Source: Spirochaetota bacterium (GTDB taxonomy: Bacteria > Spirochaetota > Spirochaetia > B11-G9). Taken from it: a DNA stretch of 11,847 nucleotides. The stretch covers positions 1-11,847 of the forward strand of contig QNBL01000045.1 in assembly GCA_003641695.1 (NCBI GenBank), read 5' to 3'. Position numbers and translations under genes: made by a program. Below the pieces are notes generated by a model, which saw only the letters and a list, made by a program, of their open reading frames with translations, made no database searches and had not been told where the DNA came from. Positions within the stretch are counted from its first letter, which is position 1. Every line of letters begins with the position of its first letter. Below are positions 5,916 to 11,847 of the stretch, in pieces.

Positions 5916-6944
5916 ATGTTTAAAGTAGATATGAAAAAGATTTTATATACAGTTATAGTAATTCTGTCCGTATTGGTGTTTACTTCCTGCTCAATAAACA
6001 GGTTTGCTGTTCATCTCGTTGCAAATGCCCTTACCGGTACGAGCGGCGGTACCCTCTTTACCGGTGATGACGATCCGGAGCTGATCGCTGATGCGCTTCC
6101 TTTTGCCCTGAAGATGTATGAGGGACTGCTTCAGTCCGATCCCGAAAATGTAAAACTTCTCGAAGCAGCCGGTTCGGGGTTTATCTCCTATGCGAATGCT
6201 TTTCTGCAGTCACCGGCTGAACTTATGGGCTATGACAAACAGGCTGAGAAAGAGCTTATGCTGAAGAGGGCTGTACGGCTGTACCGGAGGGGAAGTTCAT
6301 ATATTTCAAAGGCCATAGAGCTTAAACACCCTGGATTTTCTAATCACTTCAAAGCTGGAGACTGGGATAGCGCTTTTGCCGGGAGCGGACCTGAAGATGT
6401 TTCCCTTTTTTATTGGAAAGCCGCTGCTGTACTCGGAGAGTTTTCCATAGATACCTTTAACCCGGAGCTGATGCTTCACGTTCCGGAGGGGGTGTCATTT
6501 GTAGCTGCAGCCTTCCGTATCGACCCGGATTACAACAGAGGCGCACTCCATGAGTTGTTGCTTTCCATATTTGCATCCATACCTGATTCTCTGATTTACA
6601 GATTCAATGACAGGGAGGGGGAATTCTCTGTTTACCGGATATTGACTGATTATTACAAAGAGCATTCTCTTGTGTTTGAACAGATGAGCAGCAGCGAAAA
6701 GGCAGAATTTCATTTTAACAGAGCGGTCGATCTTTCTACCGGATTGAAAGTTTCTCCCTATGTATCTTTTGCAGTGTCTGTCTGTGTAAAAGAGCAGAAT
6801 TATGATCTATTCAGGGAGCTTTTAACTAAGGCTCTTAATATAAATCCCGATTTGTATCCTGCAGACCGTCTGGTAAACATAATCGGACAGAGAAAAGCCC
6901 ACTGGTATCTTGATCACAGTGATGATTTTTTTATTGTGCCCTAG
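5916..6944 (+). CDS. TatT-like lipoprotein, TRAP transporter T-component (TPR repeats)
   Basis: This 342-residue protein belongs to the TRAP-transporter T-component family, whose T. pallidum member TatT is a helical TPR-type lipoprotein that partners the substrate-binding protein in the periplasm. A lipoprotein signal ends in Phe-Thr-Ser-Cys. The Cys is residue 25 from the ATG at 5916, or residue 20 from the ATG at 5931 (MKKILYTV...). The shorter form is the more standard signal and may be the true start; neither has a strong ribosome site. The mature protein is helical, with family-like stretches SLFYWKAAA (Tyr166, Trp167) and DPDYNRGALHE (203-213), plus a last helical pair near LTKALNINPDLYPADRL. 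It sits 24 bp after the YaiI-family gene and 17 bp before tatP. A weak promoter-like pair (TTGATT 5893-5898, TATGTT 5915-5920) might give the transporter its own transcript. Confidence 0.9.
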   Translation: MFKVDMKKILYTVIVILSVLVFTSCSINRFAVHLVANALTGTSGGTLFTGDDDPELIADALPFALKMYEGLLQSDPENVKLLEAAGSGFISYANAFLQSPAELMGYDKQAEKELMLKRAVRLYRRGSSYISKAIELKHPGFSNHFKAGDWDSAFAGSGPEDVSLFYWKAAAVLGEFSIDTFNPELMLHVPEGVSFVAAAFRIDPDYNRGALHELLLSIFASIPDSLIYRFNDREGEFSVYRILTDYYKEHSLVFEQMSSSEKAEFHFNRAVDLSTGLKVSPYVSFAVSVCVKEQNYDLFRELLTKALNINPDLYPADRLVNIIGQRKAHWYLDHSDDFFIVP

Positions 6945-6961
6945 TGTAAAGAGAGGTAAGT

Positions 6962-7978
6962 ATGTTTAAAAGACATAAGATAATAATGGTTCTCCTGATT
7001 CTGCTTACGACGGTTCCGGTTTTTTCGTTAACCCTTAAGGTCGGGAGTGTTGCTCCGAGGAATTCGCCCTGGGATAAAGCCCTGACTGAGATAAGTTCCC
7101 GCTGGGCAGAAGCTTCCGGAGGGAGAGTTCTTTTAAAGATATACCCCGGCGGTATTGCCGGGGGAGAAGCTGATATGCTTCGTAAAGTAAAGGTCGGTGC
7201 CTTGGACGGTGTTGTTTTATCGTCCATGGGGCTGAATATGATAGCTCCCGATTTGCTCATTCTGACTATGCCGCTGATAATCAAGAATAAAGGTGAGCTT
7301 GATTACGTAATGAAAAAGATTGATCCTACTTATGAACGGATAATGGAAGAGAAGAGGTTCAAGTTGATAGGCTGGACAATGGCCGGCTGGATGAAGATTT
7401 TCTCTAGGAATCCTGTCAAATATCCTGATGATTTAAAGATACAGAAGCTTGGATTTACCTCCGGTGAGGATGTTCTTATACAGATCCTGAAAAATATGGG
7501 GTTTCATATAGTTCCCTCCGATACTATTGATTGGCTTTCAAGTTTACAGAGTGGAAGAGTGGATGCCCTTTTAATCTCACCGCTGATTGCTGCAGCTTAT
7601 CAGGTATTTACTCTCGCGGATAATATGCTTGACTATCCGATTTCCCCTCTTCTCGGTGCTATTGTACTTGGAGAGCGTTCCTGGAAGAAGATCCCTGAAA
7701 AGTATCACGATGAATTCCTTGAAATAGTAAAAGAGGTGGTAGCTGATCTTGATGTGAAAAGCAGGGAATTGGAAGATCAGGCTTTCCAGCTTCTTCTTGA
7801 AAATGGACTGACTGTTCAGGAATCAACTCCGGAGATAGAGCAGGCTTGGGATGAGGTTATCAAGGATATATACGGCGGGACCGGGGTTATAGGAAAAATC
7901 ATATCCAGGGATGTCTTCGAAGAGGTAACAGGTTATACAAAAGAATACAGGGAAATGAATGGTTCAGGAACAAACTAA
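6962..7978 (+). CDS. TatP-like TRAP transporter substrate-binding protein (DctP family)
   Basis: This is a periplasmic solute receptor that delivers ligand to the TatQM permease. Residues 1-22 are a signal peptide (basic MFKRHK, hydrophobic core, cleavage likely after VFS), with no lipobox, so the mature protein should be soluble. Family features include LKVGSVAPRNSPW at the mature N-terminus, GGIAGGEADMLRKVKVGALDG (residues about 63-83), and SSLQSGRVDALLISP (about 193-207). Where most DctP proteins have a Lys-Ile-Arg strand whose Arg binds the ligand carboxylate, this one reads IQKLGF with Gly164, so the usual Arg seems absent. AGAGG at 6952-6956 gives a good ribosome site. At 338 residues the length is normal, and the end overlaps tatQM by 20 bases. 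Confidence 0.95.
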   Translation: MFKRHKIIMVLLILLTTVPVFSLTLKVGSVAPRNSPWDKALTEISSRWAEASGGRVLLKIYPGGIAGGEADMLRKVKVGALDGVVLSSMGLNMIAPDLLILTMPLIIKNKGELDYVMKKIDPTYERIMEEKRFKLIGWTMAGWMKIFSRNPVKYPDDLKIQKLGFTSGEDVLIQILKNMGFHIVPSDTIDWLSSLQSGRVDALLISPLIAAAYQVFTLADNMLDYPISPLLGAIVLGERSWKKIPEKYHDEFLEIVKEVVADLDVKSRELEDQAFQLLLENGLTVQESTPEIEQAWDEVIKDIYGGTGVIGKIISRDVFEEVTGYTKEYREMNGSGTN

Positions 7979-9824
7979 ACCGTTGCTGCGGAAAGTTGAG
8001 GACCTTTTTGCAGCTGTTCTTATCTTCCTCCTTGCCCTGATTCCGTTTATGGAAATATTCCTCCGGACGGTTTTTAAAAAGGGCCTTCCTGCCAGTGATG
8101 AATACACAACCCACCTTGTTCTCTGGATAACCTTTGTCGGAGGAATTATTACTTCCAGAGAGGAACGACACCTGTCGATAACCGTAGGACTGGATCTTCT
8201 GAAAGGGAAGGCAAAAGAGTTTGTAAGAATAGTGAATGCCTTTACCGCTTCCTCCATAAGTACAGCCTTTGCCGTAAGCGGAATTGCAATGGTCCTGATG
8301 GCCTTTGATCCCGGACAGAAGGCAGGAATTTTCCCCCTTAGATTTCTTAGTGCCATTATGCCCATAGGGTATTTGATAATTGCTTACCGGTTTTCCAATA
8401 GTGCCTCGCTTTCAAAAAAGGGGAGAATCATAGTCCGTTTTGGAATGCTCTTTGGGATTGTTCTTGCAATGCCCTCACTTACAAATGTACTTTACGCTCT
8501 TCTGCCGGATGTTCCGCCTGTTTTTGATATTCTTACAGATTTCTATTACACCATATTTCAAACGGTACATGTTCCTGTTGTACTCATTATTGCCGCTGCA
8601 GCCCTCTTCGGGCTTCCTTTGTTTATTGTTCTCGGGGGGATTGCCTACATACTGTTTGCAGGAGCATACGGGAGTTTGGAACTTATTCCCAACGAAGCCT
8701 ATTCCATGCTTACCGGAAAGACTATTGCTGCAATACCGATGTTTACCCTTGCCGGATTTATTTTATCAGAAAGCAAGGCAGGGGAAAGGCTTATAGGTTT
8801 TTTCCGGTCTATGTTTGGCTGGGTTCCCGGAGGAATGGCGGTAGCAGCAGTTCTGGTCAGCGCCTTTTTTACCACCTTTACCGGTGCATCAGGTGTTACA
8901 ATTCTGGCCCTTGGAGGATTGTTATCCTATATTCTCATGGAGAAAGGAGGCTACGGAAAGAAATTTGTTCATGGCCTTTTGACTTCCTCCGGAAGTATCG
9001 GTCTTCTGTTCCCTCCCAGTCTTCCTATTATCCTCTATGGGGTTGTAGCTCAGATCAGCATCAAGAGTATGTTCGTAGGAGGAATAATACCCGGCGTCCT
9101 TATGGTTATAGCTCTGTCGGTTTTTGGTGTTGTAGCAGCGATGCGGAATAAAATTCCACGGATACCTTTAAAAATAGGTGAGATAGTCAGATCTTTTAAA
9201 GATTCTTTCTGGGAGATACTCCTTCCGTTTATTATCATGTATTTTTATTTCGGAGGGATAACAACAATTGTAGAGACAGGAGCGGTTGCCGTTATATACT
9301 CCCTCTTTGCTGAGATGGTAATTCACCGGGATATAAAGTTTGCGGATTTAGGAAAGGTTTTATTAAAGAGTATTCCCATAGTTGGCGGAGTTCTTATAAT
9401 ACTTGCTTCCTCCCGGGGTCTTTCGTATTTTGTTGTTGATGCGGAGATTCCTGTTAAGCTTACTGCATTTGTGGAAGCTCATATTCATTCAAAGTATGTT
9501 TTCCTTATTCTGCTCAATCTGGCTCTTCTTGCAACCGGTATGCTTATGGATATTTTTTCCGCAATAATGGTGGTTGTACCCCTTATTCTTCCTCTTGGTA
9601 AACTTTTCGGAATAGATCCGGTGCATCTGGGGATTATATTCCTCGCAAATATGGAACTCGGATATCTGACGCCTCCGGTGGGTTTAAATCTCTTCTTGGC
9701 AGCTTACAGATTTGAAGAGCCGATGACCTCAATATACAAAACAGTAGTTCCTTTCTTTATACTGCTTTTGGTGGCGGTGCTGCTGATAACGTATGTTCCC
9801 TGGTTTTCTCTTGGGTTTTTGTAG
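7959..9824 (+). CDS. TatQM-like fused TRAP transporter permease (DctQ-DctM)
   Basis: The 621-residue integral inner-membrane protein joins the small (Q) and large (M) TRAP permease subunits, which import solute using an ion gradient. Residues about 13-150 are the DctQ part, with HLVLWITFVGGIITSREERH (52-71) matching the family core. Residues about 205-621 are DctM, with FTGASGVTILALGG (307-320), GLLFPPSLPIILYG (348-361), TTIVETGAVAVIYSLF (435-450) and a terminal NMELGYLTPPVGLNLFLAA. A hydrophobic stretch near 160-200 lies between the two parts and may be the linking helix seen in other QM fusions. The ATG at 7959 is inside the end of tatP and follows an AGGGA at 7949-7953, which suggests coupled translation. 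Confidence 0.95.
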   Translation: MVQEQTKPLLRKVEDLFAAVLIFLLALIPFMEIFLRTVFKKGLPASDEYTTHLVLWITFVGGIITSREERHLSITVGLDLLKGKAKEFVRIVNAFTASSISTAFAVSGIAMVLMAFDPGQKAGIFPLRFLSAIMPIGYLIIAYRFSNSASLSKKGRIIVRFGMLFGIVLAMPSLTNVLYALLPDVPPVFDILTDFYYTIFQTVHVPVVLIIAAAALFGLPLFIVLGGIAYILFAGAYGSLELIPNEAYSMLTGKTIAAIPMFTLAGFILSESKAGERLIGFFRSMFGWVPGGMAVAAVLVSAFFTTFTGASGVTILALGGLLSYILMEKGGYGKKFVHGLLTSSGSIGLLFPPSLPIILYGVVAQISIKSMFVGGIIPGVLMVIALSVFGVVAAMRNKIPRIPLKIGEIVRSFKDSFWEILLPFIIMYFYFGGITTIVETGAVAVIYSLFAEMVIHRDIKFADLGKVLLKSIPIVGGVLIILASSRGLSYFVVDAEIPVKLTAFVEAHIHSKYVFLILLNLALLATGMLMDIFSAIMVVVPLILPLGKLFGIDPVHLGIIFLANMELGYLTPPVGLNLFLAAYRFEEPMTSIYKTVVPFFILLLVAVLLITYVPWFSLGFL

Positions 9825-9830
9825 GAGGAG
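9823..9830 (+). promoter_or_regulatory. Strong ribosome site overlapping the tatQM stop codon
   Basis: AGGAGGAG is the best Shine-Dalgarno match in the plus-strand operon. It begins inside the TAG stop of tatQM (9822-9824) and ends nine bases before the DHH-CBS start at 9840. Ribosomes finishing tatQM would be close to the next start, so both genes are probably translated from one mRNA, with high initiation on the last gene. Confidence 0.75.
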
Positions 9831-9839
9831 TAATATTAA

Positions 9840-11168
9840 ATGAAACTGATTGTGGGGCATTCCAACATGGATATGGATTGTCTGGGATCCTTGGCTTTGG
9901 CAAAAAAACTGTACCCTGATCATCAGCTCGTAGCAAGCCGGCACATACATCCGGTTGCAAAAAAACTGTTCAAGCTCTATGAAAATTATTTTTCTTTTCT
10001 TACTCTGAAGGATATAAAAGGCGCTGAGGTTGAGAGTCTGGTAGTTGTGGATACACGTTCAAAAAAAAGGATCGCCGAATATACCAAAGTATTTGCATCC
10101 AAGCCTTCACAGATAATCGTTTACGACCATCATCCATCGGATTCCAACGATATTGAAACGGATGATTTGAGGTATAGAAACTATGGTTCAAATACCACGA
10201 TCCTTGGTCTTGAGCTGATGGAGAAGAAAATACCGATAACCCCGGATGAAGCAACAATTGCTCTTACGGGAATATTTGCCGATACGGGGAATTTTACCCA
10301 TGAGAACGTAACAATAGAAGATTTCAGAGTTGCACACTACCTCATGAATCAGGGAGCCCAAATTTCGGTAATACGGGAATTTCTGAAGACACTCAAGGAG
10401 GAGTACCAGCTTACAATGTTCCATGAAATATTAAACCGGCTGGTTTACCGTGAAATCAAAGGGCATCTTGTTGTTTTCAGTTTTATTGAGATGGAGAATC
10501 AGGTAAGCGGTCTTGCTTCGGTTGTGGAAAAGGTTTTTGAGGTTGAAAATCCGGATGCTTTTTTTGCAGTATTCAGCTTTATTAAATCAAAAAGCTCGAT
10601 TGTAATTGCCCGGAGTCAGAAGGAAGCAATCAATCTGCATGATCTTTTAGGAGCTCTGGGCGGCGGCGGTCATGCCATGGCTGCTTCTGTTGTTTTCAAA
10701 GGACGTAATGGAGAGGAGGTTAGTAATGACCTTTTGCGGTTTCTTGAAGAGAAGATTATTCCGGCGGTTACAGCAGAGCATATAATGTCCCGGAATGTTC
10801 AGAACATCAACGAAAACTGGACTTTGAAAGATGCATCAATATTTCTTGAGTCAATCAATCATACCGGAGCTCCGGTGACGGACGATGAGGGCAGAATCAA
10901 GGGGTTTATAACCCTCAGGGATATTATGAAGGGGAGAAAAGCTGATCAGATGCATGCTCCTGTTAGAGGTTACATGACAGTCCGGGTTGTTACTGCAGAG
11001 ATACATACCCCGATAAGGGAAGTTGAGAAACTTATGTACTCTAACGATATAGGGCATCTTCCGATTGTTCAGGATTCGTTTCCTGTGGGCATTGTTTCCC
11101 GGGGGGATCTTTTAAAATTTATAAAACAGCACCGTCCGAACAAACTTGTAGACAGTGTTGTTTTTTAA
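9840..11168 (+). CDS. DHH/DHHA1 phosphoesterase with two CBS domains
   Basis: The 442-residue cytoplasmic protein has an N-terminal DHH phosphoesterase domain with its metal-binding motifs intact: HSNMDMD (His7, Asp11, Asp13), VVDT (Asp71), DHH (96-98) and FADTGNFTH (Asp148). A DHHA1 substrate domain follows with GGGGH at 274-278. Two CBS domains lie at about 313-366 (beginning AEHIMSRNV) and 377-432 (beginning RGYMTVRVV), and usually bind adenine nucleotides. The closest relatives I can recall are the N-terminal halves of large CBS-containing tRNA nucleotidyltransferase/poly(A) polymerase proteins, but here the protein ends after the second CBS domain with no nucleotidyltransferase. Likely substrates are nucleotides, cyclic dinucleotides or very short RNAs; the sequence does not decide which. 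It is the last gene of the operon, convergent with asnS. Confidence 0.92.
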   Translation: MKLIVGHSNMDMDCLGSLALAKKLYPDHQLVASRHIHPVAKKLFKLYENYFSFLTLKDIKGAEVESLVVVDTRSKKRIAEYTKVFASKPSQIIVYDHHPSDSNDIETDDLRYRNYGSNTTILGLELMEKKIPITPDEATIALTGIFADTGNFTHENVTIEDFRVAHYLMNQGAQISVIREFLKTLKEEYQLTMFHEILNRLVYREIKGHLVVFSFIEMENQVSGLASVVEKVFEVENPDAFFAVFSFIKSKSSIVIARSQKEAINLHDLLGALGGGGHAMAASVVFKGRNGEEVSNDLLRFLEEKIIPAVTAEHIMSRNVQNINENWTLKDASIFLESINHTGAPVTDDEGRIKGFITLRDIMKGRKADQMHAPVRGYMTVRVVTAEIHTPIREVEKLMYSNDIGHLPIVQDSFPVGIVSRGDLLKFIKQHRPNKLVDSVVF

Positions 11169-11178
11169 AAAGTGTTCA

Positions 11179-11847
11179 TTAGAACTCTGCTGTTTTTACT
11201 GCCCGCGGGAAAGGAATTACGTCACGGATATTCTGCATACCGGTAACATACTGAACGATCCTTTCAAACCCAAGCCCGAATCCTGAATGGGGCACACTTC
11301 CGTATTTCCTCAGGTCCAGGTACCACCAGTAATCCTCCCGGTCCAGGCCCAGTTCGTCTATCCTGCCCAATAGCTTGTTATAGTCGTTTTCCCTCTCACT
11401 GCCGCCTATGATTTCTCCAAGTCTGGGGACAAGAATATCCATGGCACGGACAGTTTTGTTATCATTGTTCAATTTCATGTAAAAGGCTTTAATCTCTTTG
11501 GGGTAATCAGTTACAATTACGGGGCCGTTAAATATTTCTTCAGTAAGATACTTTTCATGTTCCGATTGAAGATCTTTCCCCCAGGAAACGGGATACTCAA
11601 AGTTTTTTCCACTCTTCTCAAGTTGTTCTACGGCTTCACTATAGGTAATGTGAGTAAAGGGAGTATCAATTACGTGCTGCAGGCTTTCGAGGATACCTTT
11701 GTGAATAAATTTATTGAAAAACTCCATATCCTCGCTGCAGGTATCCAGAGTGTACTCAAGGATGTATTTAAGAAATTTCTCCGCCGTTTCCATATTCCCG
11801 TCGAGAGAGCAGAAAGCCAACTCCGGTTCAACCATCCAGAACTCAGC
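11179..11847 (-). CDS. asnS: Asparaginyl-tRNA synthetase, C-terminal part (5' end outside the window)
   Basis: This class II synthetase attaches asparagine to tRNA(Asn) in the cytoplasm. The frame is open at the right edge, beginning AEFWMVEPELAF, and encodes 222 residues, roughly the C-terminal half of a protein usually near 460 residues. Characteristic AsnRS segments are FEYPVSWGKDLQSEHEKYL, KEIKAFYMKLN, EIIGGSERE, YWWYLDLRKYGSVPHSG and the motif 3 region GFGLGFERIVQYVTG, ending NIRDVIPFPRA. The N-terminal anticodon-binding domain and motif 1 lie outside the window. The stop codon is only 10 bp from that of the convergent DHH-CBS gene. Confidence 0.96.
   Translation of the reverse strand, partial: AEFWMVEPELAFCSLDGNMETAEKFLKYILEYTLDTCSEDMEFFNKFIHKGILESLQHVIDTPFTHITYSEAVEQLEKSGKNFEYPVSWGKDLQSEHEKYLTEEIFNGPVIVTDYPKEIKAFYMKLNNDNKTVRAMDILVPRLGEIIGGSERENDYNKLLGRIDELGLDREDYWWYLDLRKYGSVPHSGFGLGFERIVQYVTGMQNIRDVIPFPRAVKTAEF

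Noticed and set aside
7964..8365. 133-codon minus-strand open frame over the start of tatQM
   Set aside because: It is fully contained in the well-supported DctQ coding region; its translation looks like random antisense sequence.
1..11847. Mobile element, prophage, CRISPR array or defence system
   Set aside because: No transposase, integrase, spaced repeats, Cas or toxin-antitoxin-like gene was seen; nearly all coding space is taken by housekeeping and transport genes.

Overview
The window (about 11.8 kb, moderate G+C by eye) looks like ordinary chromosomal sequence from a spirochaete. The strongest clue is the gene set TatT lipoprotein, TatP binding protein and fused TatQM permease. This is the TPAT-type (tetratricopeptide-repeat-associated) TRAP transporter described in Treponema pallidum. 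A long-form diphosphate-dependent phosphofructokinase of the kind used by spirochaetes supports the assignment. I see no insertion sequence, prophage, CRISPR array, tRNA or rRNA.

Layout, left to right. The first 99 bases are the N-terminal end of an unrecognised minus-strand gene. A plus-strand pair follows: a 582-residue single-span membrane protein with a cytoplasmic helical region, a long charged linker and a LysM-like exported tail, then a 98-residue lipoprotein. A short intergenic stretch with a run of nine G and overlapping inverted repeats separates the lipoprotein gene from the convergent phosphofructokinase gene (minus, 2442-4097). The phosphofructokinase gene and manA (plus, 4213) diverge from a compact 115-bp promoter region. 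It contains two back-to-back sigma70-like promoters whose -35 boxes sit in the arms of one 9-bp inverted repeat.

From manA onward six plus-strand genes are tightly packed and probably form one operon: manA, a YaiI/UPF0178 gene (4-base overlap), tatT, tatP, tatQM (20-base overlap with tatP), and a DHH phosphoesterase with two CBS domains whose ribosome site overlaps the tatQM stop. The window ends in the C-terminal half of asnS on the minus strand, convergent with the DHH gene and only 10 bp away.

Working together: the phosphofructokinase and ManA both act on fructose 6-phosphate, which makes sense of a shared divergent control region. The TatT/TatP/TatQM genes should make an ion-driven importer for an unknown, probably non-canonical ligand, because TatP appears to lack the arginine that clamps carboxylates in most TRAP binding proteins. 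The DHH-CBS protein is probably a nucleotide-responsive phosphodiesterase; why it shares this operon is unclear. The most interesting points are the predicted leaderless manA mRNA, the symmetric element between the divergent promoters, the complete TPAT operon, and the DHH-CBS protein without the tRNA nucleotidyltransferase module often fused to it.
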